This document shows positions 44,664-53,773 of a stretch of DNA of 63,278 nt, one piece after another. Source of the DNA: Gammaproteobacteria bacterium (GTDB lineage: Bacteria > Pseudomonadota > Gammaproteobacteria > Pseudomonadales > Azotimanducaceae); assembly GCA_009841635.1 (NCBI GenBank), contig VXLJ01000037.1:1-63278 (forward strand), written 5' to 3'. The notes under the pieces were generated by a model that was not told the origin of the DNA, made no database searches, and saw nothing but the letters and a program-made list of their open reading frames with translations. The stretch's first letter is position 1. Each line of letters starts with the position of its first letter. The translations under genes and the position numbers were made by a program.

Positions 44664-45808
44664 TGCTCGATGAGCGATGCTGCGCGATTTGAGAGAGACA
44701 CGCCACGCGCGCCCATGCGTATAGGGTTGCGGTCGTGACAATTGGTCAAATAACAAAATGACAAACCTGTCGCTGGGTCAGCCCAAGCGACTTGTCCACC
44801 GGCACCCCCGTGACCAAACGCCTGTGGCGAATTAGTGTGGCCAAAACCGCGAAGATTGCGTTTTTCATCGCCGGCGATGACAACGCCTAACGCACGATTT
44901 ATCGGGTGACCCATGAGAGGGTCGACGTAGTCGCCACTGATTACATTAAGCGCGTAGTCCAAAGTATCGCGTGTCCAAACTGTCTCGCCGCCTTTGGCGG
45001 ATCCATGCAATAGACCTTGATAGAACAGCGTCATGGCGGCCGCTGTCATGATGCCACCCCCTCCTGGGACGCCCACGGCTCGAACCGCTGGATGGTTGAA
45101 GGCGAGAATCGCTTCTTCGGTAACTTCGGTCACAGGGGGTTCAGGCATGCCGAGTCGTGCATAGTCTTCGCTAGTCAATCCTTCCCCAACGTGCTCGAGT
45201 TGTGTAACACGATGGTTTTCTTTATCGGGCAAACCTACATAAAAGTCTTTTAGACCAAGAGGTTCACTTATCCGCTGCCGAATAAAGTCACGGAAGTCCA
45301 TGCCTGTCTTACGTTCAACGATTTCCGCGATAACCCACATGCTCGAAGTAGGGTGGTACTCGAATTTAGAACCTGGTTCCCAATTCAATCGCCACTTTGC
45401 AAAGCGACCTAGTCGTGAAGGACGATCGTTCCATTCAATCGGCCTAAATGGCGCCATAGGGAATCCGGAAGTGTGTAGAAATAGCTGAACGACTTTAATC
45501 GTCTCTTTATCGTTCGTCGCAAATTCCGGCACAATGTCCGCGACAACTTCCTCTATATCAAGTTGGCCGTCTTGGATGACCAACCATGCAGCAGCTGACA
45601 TGATGGCTTTTGTCGAAGAAAAAACGGGAAACAGCGAATTGTTAGTCGCATCACCGAAGCTCTCATGCCAAATAACTTCACCATCTTTTGCGACGGCACA
45701 TTGAGCAGCACGCAACAGTCCTTCGTCGACTTCCTTGTGCGCTCGTTCTCGTAGGGCACGAAACTTCTCGACGCTTACGTTTGCTTTTTCTATCTTTTTA
45801 AAGTCCAT
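44660..45808 (-). CDS. Serine hydrolase, class C beta-lactamase family
   Basis: Penicillin-binding-protein/beta-lactamase fold (EstB-like esterase or peptidase), 382 aa. The SxxK motif is SSTK (near 65-68), the tyrosine motif lies in YHPTSS (near 150) and the third-box HGGAGG near the end. There is no signal peptide, so it is probably a cytoplasmic esterase rather than a resistance enzyme. The ATG at 45808 is preferred to a TTG two codons upstream. The stop shares CTAG with the TPR-like gene. Confidence 0.87.
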   Translation of the reverse strand: MDFKKIEKANVSVEKFRALRERAHKEVDEGLLRAAQCAVAKDGEVIWHESFGDATNNSLFPVFSSTKAIMSAAAWLVIQDGQLDIEEVVADIVPEFATNDKETIKVVQLFLHTSGFPMAPFRPIEWNDRPSRLGRFAKWRLNWEPGSKFEYHPTSSMWVIAEIVERKTGMDFRDFIRQRISEPLGLKDFYVGLPDKENHRVTQLEHVGEGLTSEDYARLGMPEPPVTEVTEEAILAFNHPAVRAVGVPGGGGIMTAAAMTLFYQGLLHGSAKGGETVWTRDTLDYALNVISGDYVDPLMGHPINRALGVVIAGDEKRNLRGFGHTNSPQAFGHGGAGGQVAWADPATGLSFCYLTNCHDRNPIRMGARGVSLSNRAASLIEH

Positions 45809-46048
45809 CGCCAAATCTACAGTATTTCAAAGCACGGTGCATTATCCAAGTGAGATTGTTGGTGGTAATGAATACCAATCGACTGAATTCAAGGACAGGT
45901 GAAAACTACCACTTCTCACGTTCAGCCATATTCAAAAGCCCCATCGATCGAGATTGTTGTAAAACACACTTGTTATTAGTGGCATACAAACCGGTTAGCG
46001 TCGATTGTCTAGGCCATGCTTCGGACTGGCCAGCCGCTGGAGCCGAGT

Positions 46049-46408
46049 CTAGTCGCGCGTTAATACTTCTAACAAATGACCATCGACGTCTCGCCAGTAA
46101 AACCCTCGACCGCCATTGCGCCGATTAATTTCACCATTCTCGGTCGAAAACGGACCAGAGCCATAAACGATCTCCTTCGCCTGTATGCGTTCGAAGATGC
46201 CATCAAATTCGTCGTCGCTAACCTTGAAAGCATAGTGATGACTTTGAAAGCTATCTGCGTTATCGAAATCCATCGTCAGAGCATCGTTGACAACCACTGG
46301 CGCAAAGTGACCGACGCTGCCTTCATAAGTTAAACCCATGATTTCCGCAAAAAATTCTGCCGCTTTTACTTTGTCCTTGGACGGTACGATCGTGTGATTT
46401 AGTTCCAT
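46049..46408 (-). CDS. VOC (glyoxalase-like) family protein
   Basis: One compact vicinal-oxygen-chelate unit, 119 aa. The first metal ligand is His5 (LNHTIV), the second probably a histidine in SHHYAFKV (near 57), and the last Glu in HLLEVLTRD at the end. Substrate unknown. The gene is isolated: 234 bp of non-coding sequence follows it, and a small hairpin (arms AGAGCC/GGCTCT, 46433-46451) lies just upstream, in its leader. Confidence 0.82.
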   Translation of the reverse strand: MELNHTIVPSKDKVKAAEFFAEIMGLTYEGSVGHFAPVVVNDALTMDFDNADSFQSHHYAFKVSDDEFDGIFERIQAKEIVYGSGPFSTENGEINRRNGGRGFYWRDVDGHLLEVLTRD

Positions 46409-47341
46409 GGTAAGTGACCCGATTCGCAGAGTAGAGCCTGTGACTGGCTCTTCAAATTGTAATTGGAACAGACACTATTTTCTCGCATTTCGCGAACGTT
46501 AGCTAAATCTATGAACAGTGATTCATACCAATCTTCGTCTCTTTGTTTTATTGATGTTGCGCTTTTGAGCAAATCCCACTGTTGGCAAAGACCAGGTTGG
46601 TGATGAATTTAAAATTTAACTTCGATAGCTCCCTTTCCTCAACCTCTGGCAGGATGCCCACGTGGTCAATATGGGTTATTTTCCAATTAAGTATGAATAA
46701 TTTCGCATCATAAGTACTCAATCTGAAAGTGAAATTGACACATTTGGGAGTTTACTTCATACGGTCGAACCTTATGTTGCTTCAGATGACGATGGTTCGG
46801 ATATAGAAATTATCTTATTAAGAGAGAAATATCACCAGGAAGCACGTTTACAGAAATATTTGCTGCGATGGAAGAAAAACCAAGTTATACAACGAAATTA
46901 GAGGATTTAACGGCGATGGTTTTGACGAACTCCTAATACGTATTCTTGATGGTCGTTGATTTTATTGCCCTATGGAAGGTCAAGAGTTATTCGGACGCAT
47001 GATGTTTTGTCGTGATCACACAAGTTTTAAAACTATGGGTTAGTTGCGATTTGGAATTTAGACTAAGAAATAAAAGACGAACTTCTTAGGCGTCAACTAG
47101 GTGGGTTATTTGTTTATATTTTATGTCCACAAGAGAGTTGTCGATCGTTTAGTCGCCAAATGATCTAGGGTAGAAATTTCGACCTTTCTATAAAAAAGAG
47201 AGGTAAGGTTCGCTACAAGTATATCGTTGGCGCACAGACGACTTCATATGTAAAGTCGCGGTTATGAGTGATTTTGATAGTAGCGGTGTAGATGATATAT
47301 TTATTGAACGTTAATTTCGATACTGAAGAATAAACCAATTC
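46409..47341. other. AT-rich region without an intact gene
   Basis: About 930 bp, clearly more AT-rich than its neighbours and full of stops in all frames. No intact gene, tRNA or transposon end was recognised. The later part (46761-47314) may be the remains of an FG-GAP/VCBS repeat gene, described separately. The last 30-60 bp should hold the ppc promoter; no clear one was seen. Confidence 0.5.
46761..47314 (+). pseudogene. Possible decayed FG-GAP/VCBS-like repeat sequence
   Basis: Three short stretches resemble the calcium-loop core of FG-GAP/VCBS repeats (DxNGDGxxDLL). At 46779 it reads ASDDDGSDIEIILLR, at 46903 GFNGDGFDELLIRIL, and at 47267 SDFDSSGVDDIFIER. Each lies in a different forward frame and ends in stops, as expected if a repeat protein decayed by frameshifts. 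The matches are short and the region is AT-rich, so chance is possible. Confidence 0.3.
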
Positions 47342-49945
47342 GTGGGAAGTTTAGACGAATCAGCGACCTCATATGACGCATTACCGGCACGACTGCGCAG
47401 TGATGTTCGTACGCTAGGCGTCATTCTCGGTGAAGTAATAGCAGCAGATCGCGGAGCGAAATTCGTATCGACCATTGAAGAGATTCGATCAGTCGCTAAA
47501 CAGGCTCGAGACCCCAGTAGGGGTTCATTACGAGAACTTGGCGACCTCGTTAGATCGCTTAAGGATGATGAGCTCGTAGACATAACTCGAGCATTTAACC
47601 AATTCTTAAATCTGGCGAATCTTGCCGAGCAAAGGTATCAAACGAAGGACCTGCAACGTAATTTCAAGGAGGAATTTCGGTCGGTTCGTTCGAAATTCGG
47701 TAATCCTTTCCGCCAGATGCTTGATCAGATCAAAATTGAGTTGGTGCTTACTGCGCATCCCACGGAAGTCCTACGTAGAACTTTGATTCAAAAATATGAT
47801 GAGCTTGCGCGTGAACTAGACTCTTTTGAGATCTCTCAAGACGACCAAAAACTTCGTGAATTAATTACCGAAGCTTGGCACACTGACGAGATCCGACACC
47901 ATCGTCCTTCCCCACGCGACGAAGCAACGTGGGGATTCGCAGTTGTCGAGAATTCGCTTTGGCATGCGGTGCCTGCGATCTATCGATTCATCGACGATGA
48001 ACTAGAAGCAGTAGGCGAAGAGCCTCTTTCGCTTGAACACCGTATATTCACGTTTTCATCGTGGATGGGTGGTGATCGTGACGGCAATCCAAATGTAACT
48101 GCTACAACAAGCACAGCTGTATTGCGCTTGGCGCGACGGGCGGCTATTGACCTATTTTTAGGTGATGTCAATGAATTGATTCGCTCGCTGTCGATGGGTA
48201 AGTGCAACGCGAATTTGCGCCAGCTTGTTGGCGAATCTACCGAACCATACCGCGAAATCTTGCGCGAACTTAGAGATCGACTAGAAGCAACGCGTGACCA
48301 GACCGCCACGGCGCAAATTTCTAGCGATCCATTGGCGATACAGCATGCTGGCGAGCTGATAGAACCATTGACGACTTGCTATGAGTCGTTGCTGGAGTGC
48401 AATCTTGAGGTCATCGCACGTGGCAGACTGCTTGACACGATTCGCCGCGCTTTCTGCTTTGGCACCAACTTGCTTACCCTTGATATTCGCCAAGCTGCAG
48501 CACAGCATGCGCGATTTTTCAATGCGTTGATCGCACATTACGATCAGGACGAGGAACCATTTGAGAGCTGGTCGGAAGCGAAGAAGATGGGCTTTTTACG
48601 TCGTGAACTTAATTCCAGACGGCCTCTGTTACCGCAAGGCTGGCGACCAGACGACGCGGTTGCTGAGGTTCTAGCGACGTTTCAAATGATCGGTTCGGAG
48701 GACGCAGCAGGTTTTGGGAATTACGTGATTTCCATGGCGTCGAATCCCAGCGATATCTTGCAAGTATGTCTTCTGATGAAAGAAATTGCAGGCTATCAAA
48801 AGATGCCTGTGGTGCCACTGTTTGAAACCCAACAAGATCTAAACCGCGCCCCGCAAATGCTAGAAGCGTTATTAGATGAGCCTTGGTATCGTCGCTGCTT
48901 AGAAAGTCAAAGCAATCGACTTCAAATCATGATTGGTTATTCAGATTCTGCAAAGGATGCGGGGCAGTTCTCGGCCGCGTGGGCTCAATATCGAGCGCAA
49001 GCAGAACTGGCAAGCATTGCGCAAGCTCGCGGTATTGAGTTGACCTTCTTCCATGGTCGTGGCGGTGCGATAGGTAGAGGAGGAGGACCTACTCACGAAG
49101 CGATTATGTCGCAACCGGCGGGAAGCGTTAACGGTCGGCTCCGTGCAACTGAACAAGGGGAAATGATTCGTTTCAAGTTAGGCAACCCCAAAATCGCATT
49201 CAGCACGTTAATGCGTTATCTACTTTCAACTATTGAAGCTAGCTCGTTGCGGTCTGATACATTAGTCGCTGAAGACATTGCAGATATAGAGCGACTTGCA
49301 TCTCTATCTCGCGATACCTATCGAGCACAAGTAGGGTCGCCAAATTTCGTTAAAACATTTAACGATCTGACGCCTGAAAAAGAACTTGCTGAACTAGCTA
49401 TTGGGAGCCGTCCCAATCGTCGTAAAACCGCCTCAGACGTATTCGCACTTCGTGCGATTCCTTGGGTTTTTGCTTGGTCGCAGGTCCGCTTGATGCTGCC
49501 TGCCTGGCTGGGTTTTACCGCGGTCGTCGATGACTTACTCGAGCGGCCGGCACGATTCCAAGCGTTACAAAAGGTGCCGTTCTTCAAGACACAGCTCGAG
49601 TTGCTTGAGATGATGCTGGCCAAGGCTGAACCCGATTTAACCAAGCAGTACGCAACTCGATTGGTTCAGGGAGAACAGCGACAGCTAGCCGATCATTTGA
49701 TGGCTGAACTTAAGAAATTACAAGCTGCTTTCTTGCAACTTACGGGTAAAGGCGAACTGCTTGAGGATGAGCATGAACTCCGTGAGTCGCTGCAGGTTCG
49801 AAATACCTACGTAGACCCGTTGCACCTGTTACAAGCCGAGCTTTTGTATCGTCGACGCATTCAGAACGATGAATCTGAGACCATTAATCGAAGCTTGAAA
49901 GTCACTATGGCAGGCATAGCAAGTGGATTACGAAACACTGGGTGA
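47342..49945 (+). CDS. ppc: Phosphoenolpyruvate carboxylase
   Basis: Replenishes oxaloacetate from PEP and bicarbonate. 867 aa (E. coli 883). The catalytic His139 lies in LTAHPTE (136-142). The second active-site histidine is in FFHGRGGAIGRGGGP, and the GYSDSAKDAG motif and the C-terminal GLRNTG end are intact. The GTG start at 47342 follows a long AT-rich region and has no strong Shine-Dalgarno. Being the only gene of this size in the region, it is presumably transcribed alone. Confidence 0.96.
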   Translation: MGSLDESATSYDALPARLRSDVRTLGVILGEVIAADRGAKFVSTIEEIRSVAKQARDPSRGSLRELGDLVRSLKDDELVDITRAFNQFLNLANLAEQRYQTKDLQRNFKEEFRSVRSKFGNPFRQMLDQIKIELVLTAHPTEVLRRTLIQKYDELARELDSFEISQDDQKLRELITEAWHTDEIRHHRPSPRDEATWGFAVVENSLWHAVPAIYRFIDDELEAVGEEPLSLEHRIFTFSSWMGGDRDGNPNVTATTSTAVLRLARRAAIDLFLGDVNELIRSLSMGKCNANLRQLVGESTEPYREILRELRDRLEATRDQTATAQISSDPLAIQHAGELIEPLTTCYESLLECNLEVIARGRLLDTIRRAFCFGTNLLTLDIRQAAAQHARFFNALIAHYDQDEEPFESWSEAKKMGFLRRELNSRRPLLPQGWRPDDAVAEVLATFQMIGSEDAAGFGNYVISMASNPSDILQVCLLMKEIAGYQKMPVVPLFETQQDLNRAPQMLEALLDEPWYRRCLESQSNRLQIMIGYSDSAKDAGQFSAAWAQYRAQAELASIAQARGIELTFFHGRGGAIGRGGGPTHEAIMSQPAGSVNGRLRATEQGEMIRFKLGNPKIAFSTLMRYLLSTIEASSLRSDTLVAEDIADIERLASLSRDTYRAQVGSPNFVKTFNDLTPEKELAELAIGSRPNRRKTASDVFALRAIPWVFAWSQVRLMLPAWLGFTAVVDDLLERPARFQALQKVPFFKTQLELLEMMLAKAEPDLTKQYATRLVQGEQRQLADHLMAELKKLQAAFLQLTGKGELLEDEHELRESLQVRNTYVDPLHLLQAELLYRRRIQNDESETINRSLKVTMAGIASGLRNTG

Positions 49946-49967
49946 GTACCAACCGGTCGAAATAACC

Positions 49968-50057
49968 GTAGGCCTTCAATCAAGCAGTTTGCCGGTCTGA
50001 TCGACCCGGAGTTAGCCAATTTCGCATCGTTAGACCTCCATATAGAAAAAGGCCTAC
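49968..50057 (+). ncRNA. Candidate structured RNA between ppc and the cysteine-synthase-like gene
   Basis: Perfect 9-nt arms GTAGGCCTT (49968-49976) and AAGGCCTAC (50049-50057) would close a fold. Inside it are a GGTC-TGATC-GACC hairpin (49994-50006) and a GGAG/CTCC pairing (about 50008-50039), giving a three-way-junction shape of about 90 nt. There is no T-run after it, so an intrinsic terminator is unlikely. It lies 22 bp after ppc and 60 bp before the cysteine-synthase-like gene, a position suited to a leader element. Found by eye, no folding energy calculated. Confidence 0.35.
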
Positions 50058-50117
50058 CCGACTTAGCGTCTGTCTAGCGTTTCTAAAATCCGTCGCCTAT
50101 TCGTTTCCGCAGAAGAA

Positions 50118-51101
50118 GTGTCCGAATTCAAGGCAGGCTTCGTCGAGTCGATCGGCAATACCCCACTCATTCGACTAAATGCCGCATCGGCCAGTACCGG
50201 ATGCGAGATTTTCGGGAAAGCTGAATTTCTAAACCCAGGCGGTTCGGTAAAGGATCGCGCAGCTTGGTGGATGATCCGCGAGGCTGAAAAAAAAGGCGAG
50301 CTGCGACCCGGTGGCACGGTGGTCGAAGGTACGGCGGGTAATACGGGTATTGGGTTAGCCCACATATGCAATGCGCGTGGCTATCAATGCGTCATCTACA
50401 TGCCGGACAATCAATCGCGCGAAAAGGTCGACATACTGCGTACGCTCGGTGCGGAAGTGCGCGTGGTTCCAACCGTGCCTTACAAGGACGACAACAACTA
50501 TCAAAAGCAAGCGGGTCGTTATGCAGCAACGCTAGATCATGCGATTTGGGCAAACCAATTCGACAACACTGCTAATCTGCTCGCTCACTACCAATCGACA
50601 GGGCCAGAGATATGGCGCGATACGGATCAGACGATTTCTGCGTTTGTCACTTCGGTTGGCACCGGCGGCACGCTCGCTGGGGTGTCGCAGTATTTGAAAG
50701 AACAAAACCAAGATGTGCAGATTGTGCTCGCAGACTGCATGGGTAGCGCTTTGTATAGCTATGTTTCTACTGGCGAAGCAATCATGAGCGAAGGCCCTTC
50801 GATTACTGAGGGGATTGGCAATAGTCGCGTCACCGATAACTTTGCGGAGGCACAAGTGGACTGGGCGGTGCAAGTACCGGATCAGGCGATGGTAGATGTC
50901 ATTTACCATCTGCTCCGAGACGAAGGATGGTTTTTAGGATCGAGTAGCGGGATCAATGTCTGCGGAGCCATCCAAGTTGCCAACAGGTTAGGGCCTGGAC
51001 ACACCATCGTGACGATCTTGAGCGATACGGGTAGCAAGTACCAATCGCGACTATTCAATCGCGAGTGGATGGCCGCACAGAATTTGTCGATTCCGAGCTA
51101 A
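50118..51101 (+). CDS. Cysteine synthase family PLP enzyme
   Basis: Fold-type II PLP enzyme, 327 aa. The cofactor lysine is in NPGGSVKDRAA, the substrate loop is GTAGNTGIGLA, the phosphate-binding motif is GTGGTLAG, and the C-terminal SSSGIN segment is present. Its sequence is somewhat off the typical CysK/CysM consensus, so it could make cysteine, or act as a cystathionine-beta-synthase-like or related enzyme. The GTG start at 50118 fits. It converges on the ABC-propeller fusion gene through a 4-bp overlap. Confidence 0.87.
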   Translation: MSEFKAGFVESIGNTPLIRLNAASASTGCEIFGKAEFLNPGGSVKDRAAWWMIREAEKKGELRPGGTVVEGTAGNTGIGLAHICNARGYQCVIYMPDNQSREKVDILRTLGAEVRVVPTVPYKDDNNYQKQAGRYAATLDHAIWANQFDNTANLLAHYQSTGPEIWRDTDQTISAFVTSVGTGGTLAGVSQYLKEQNQDVQIVLADCMGSALYSYVSTGEAIMSEGPSITEGIGNSRVTDNFAEAQVDWAVQVPDQAMVDVIYHLLRDEGWFLGSSSGINVCGAIQVANRLGPGHTIVTILSDTGSKYQSRLFNREWMAAQNLSIPS

Positions 51102-52852
51102 TTTAGGCGTGGTTGCACGGCGGCTGGTGTCAATTTAAGTCCGCTTATCGGTGCTTCATAGCGGTATACGCCGCCGCGGCGATCGCCATCGACGCCATTC
51201 GAACCTGAAACAATATAAAGCGTTCGCAAACCAGCTCCACCAAAACATACGCTCGTACACATCGGCACTGGAATCTCTATGGCAGTGCGTTCAGATCCGT
51301 TTGGGTTTATCACCAACACGCGACCTGGGAGAAATTGCGATGCTGTTTCATCGTGCGGTGAATCACCATTCACGCGTTCGCGCATCACATTGGCAACCCA
51401 TAGCGAACCATCTTCGGCGATCGCCAAACCGTCAGGTGAGCCGCTGTCAAACTCGAAGAAAACTTCGCGCGGTTTCAACTCCCCTGCTTTGTCAATTTCA
51501 TAGCGATAAATCTGCCTGCGTCTAGAGTCGGCGTGGTATAGCGCTTTGCCATCTGGCGAGAATCCCAAGCCATTGGTCAGTTGGATATCCTCGGCAACGA
51601 TCCGACTGGAACCATCGAGATCGATGACATACAGATCGCCAGCGCGAGGTTCTAACCCGTCATCAAATACTGGACTTGAGCCAAGCGACCCGGCGTAGAT
51701 TCGACCATGTACGTCCGTCGTTATGTCGTTGTACCCAACGTTGCCATTGTCGGGATCGCGATCTAGCAATAGCACGCTTTCAGTTTCACCGAAGCGCTTC
51801 AAAGAGACGTTCTTGCCACTGACAACCAAGCCGCCATCGACATGGTCGACCATGCCGCCAATGCCCCGTCGATGCTCGAATACTGGTGTAACTTGCCGGG
51901 CGTTGTCCACAGCGTATACGCCGCCATAAAGCACATCGCTAAACAGCAGTCCGTAATCGTCATGCCATACAGGCCCTTCTACAAGACCATAACCTTCTAC
52001 CACAGGTTCAGCGTGATCCAGAATAGAGCGTTCCGCGGGTTGCATACGAATGTCGGGGTCTGGCGACGGGATCGCAGAAAGCAACAGCTTGGTGTAGTTC
52101 CGTTGCGGTTTGTCGAATACATCGTCTACGTCACCACGCTCAACAACTACGCCGTTGTGCATGACTAATACATTGTTGCAGATGTGGCGCACAACTGCGA
52201 GATCATGCGCGACAAAGATGTACGTCAGGTGCAACGTTTTCTGAAGATCTTCAAGCAAATTGATGATTTGTGCCTGTACAGAGACGTCCAATGCGGATAC
52301 GGTCTCGTCACAAACGACTAGATTAGGGCGGAGAATCAATGCCCTGGCAATGCCGATTCGTTGTCGTTGCCCACCGGAAAACGCATGTGGGTATCGAGTC
52401 AGCGAGTCTTGGCTGAGTTGCACTAAATCAAGCATTTCACGCACGCGTTCTAAGCGTTCGTCACGGTCGCGTTCACCATGCACGATCAATGGTTCTTCGA
52501 TGATCTGCCGAACGGTCATGCGAGGATTTAGTGATGAATAAGGATCCTGAAAGACCATCTGCATCTCTTTTCGCAAAGGCACCAGTTCACGGTGCTTCAA
52601 CGTCGAAAGCGTGACCCAGTCGCCGGTCTCCTCACTCATAAATTCGACGCTGCCGCCTAGGTCCGGATCAATCGCGCGTAGGATGCAACGCGCTAGCGTT
52701 GTTTTACCTGAACCTGACTCACCCACGACGCCTAGTGTGTCGGCACGTGCAAGATCGAAAGAGACATCCTGCAATGCGACATGTCCGTCAAAGGTCTTGC
52801 TTAGATGCCGAACTTTGAGGATGCGCCCGTCGTCGCCAGCCTTTGTGTTCAT
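51098..52852 (-). CDS. Oligopeptide-type ABC ATPase fused to SMP-30/gluconolactonase propeller
   Basis: Single 584-aa protein of two parts. Residues 1-270 are a DppF/OppF-type importer ATPase with Walker A GESGSGKT (44-51), signature SGGQR (159-163), Walker B LVVCDE and switch His216. Residues about 285-584 are an SMP-30/gluconolactonase/LRE propeller whose metal and substrate residues are all present: Glu292, Asn375, Asn427 and Asp474, spaced almost as in the human SMP30 residues Glu18, Asn103, Asn154 and Asp204. No stop or frame change lies between the parts. It follows the DppD-type ATPase with no gap, so it is the F component of the importer. A lactonase tethered to the inner face of the transporter could open an imported lactone (inference). 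Confidence 0.88.
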   Translation of the reverse strand: MNTKAGDDGRILKVRHLSKTFDGHVALQDVSFDLARADTLGVVGESGSGKTTLARCILRAIDPDLGGSVEFMSEETGDWVTLSTLKHRELVPLRKEMQMVFQDPYSSLNPRMTVRQIIEEPLIVHGERDRDERLERVREMLDLVQLSQDSLTRYPHAFSGGQRQRIGIARALILRPNLVVCDETVSALDVSVQAQIINLLEDLQKTLHLTYIFVAHDLAVVRHICNNVLVMHNGVVVERGDVDDVFDKPQRNYTKLLLSAIPSPDPDIRMQPAERSILDHAEPVVEGYGLVEGPVWHDDYGLLFSDVLYGGVYAVDNARQVTPVFEHRRGIGGMVDHVDGGLVVSGKNVSLKRFGETESVLLLDRDPDNGNVGYNDITTDVHGRIYAGSLGSSPVFDDGLEPRAGDLYVIDLDGSSRIVAEDIQLTNGLGFSPDGKALYHADSRRRQIYRYEIDKAGELKPREVFFEFDSGSPDGLAIAEDGSLWVANVMRERVNGDSPHDETASQFLPGRVLVINPNGSERTAIEIPVPMCTSVCFGGAGLRTLYIVSGSNGVDGDRRGGVYRYEAPISGLKLTPAAVQPRLN

Positions 52853-53773
52853 TTATGGTTGACTCACCATACGCCCGTCGCCAACGTCTTTCAGTGGATA
52901 CGGGGTGGTAATGTCTGCATCGCCGACAGAGGTTGCGATGGTTGCCAAACGCTGATTCTTGGGAACAATGCCTGGTATGGCAGCTAGCAGGCCTTTCGTG
53001 TAAGGGTGCAATGGATCTTTTAGCACTTGACGCACAGTGCCGATTTCGAGCACCCGACCCTGGTACATGACAACGACATAGTCGGCAATCTGGGCAACAA
53101 TGCCGATATCGTGTGTGATGAAGATGATGGAGTTGTGCAGTTCTGCTTGCAGGTCCTTGATCAATGTCAAGATCTCAGCTTGAATCGTGACATCCAAGGC
53201 GGTCGTTGGCTCGTCACAGATCAATACCTCAGGATGGCAGACGAGCGCCATCGCGATCACCACGCGTTGGCGCATGCCACCAGAGAACTCGAAGGGATAC
53301 ATGTTTATTCGCGTGTCGACATCCGGGATGCCTACGCGTTGCAGCATGTCATGTGCTTCCGCTAAAGCTGCTTCTTTGCTTACCTGGCGGTGGCACAAAA
53401 TGGCTTCAGCCACTTGATTCCCTACTCGATACACTGGCGATAACGCTGTCATGGGTTCTTGAAACACCATGCTAATCAAACCGCCATGCAATTCATAGAT
53501 GCGGGGATCGCGATCTGCTACTTGCACTACGTCGAACGCTTCCCGTTCTGACGGTTCGAACATAATCGAGCCGCTCACGATTTCGCCTGGAGGCTGTAAT
53601 AAACGCATGATGCAATTAGCAGTCACAGACTTGCCAGAGCCCGATTCGCCAACGATGGCGGTCACTTTGCCTCGCGGTACGTCGAAATTCACGTCATTCA
53701 ACGCGTTCGTTATGCCCGTATCGGTGCGGAAGCGCACGCCTAAATTTCGAATTTCGAGGATGTTGTCGGTCAT
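52853..53773 (-). CDS. Peptide-type ABC importer ATPase (DppD/OppD-like)
   Basis: ABC ATPase of the oligopeptide/dipeptide family. Start ATG at 53773, giving 306 aa; the longer frame upstream lies inside the permease gene. Walker A GESGSGKS near 37-44, signature SGGMRQR, Walker B LICDEPT, and the C-terminal PLHPYTKGLL segment typical of DppD/OppD. The ATG overlaps the permease stop by one base. It pairs with the ATPase-propeller protein to power the importer. Confidence 0.93.
   Translation of the reverse strand: MTDNILEIRNLGVRFRTDTGITNALNDVNFDVPRGKVTAIVGESGSGKSVTANCIMRLLQPPGEIVSGSIMFEPSEREAFDVVQVADRDPRIYELHGGLISMVFQEPMTALSPVYRVGNQVAEAILCHRQVSKEAALAEAHDMLQRVGIPDVDTRINMYPFEFSGGMRQRVVIAMALVCHPEVLICDEPTTALDVTIQAEILTLIKDLQAELHNSIIFITHDIGIVAQIADYVVVMYQGRVLEIGTVRQVLKDPLHPYTKGLLAAIPGIVPKNQRLATIATSVGDADITTPYPLKDVGDGRMVSQP

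Noticed and set aside
46433-46451. Hairpin AGAGCC/GGCTCT near the VOC gene as a terminator
   Set aside because: No T-run follows on either strand; it is in the leader of the VOC gene rather than after a gene.
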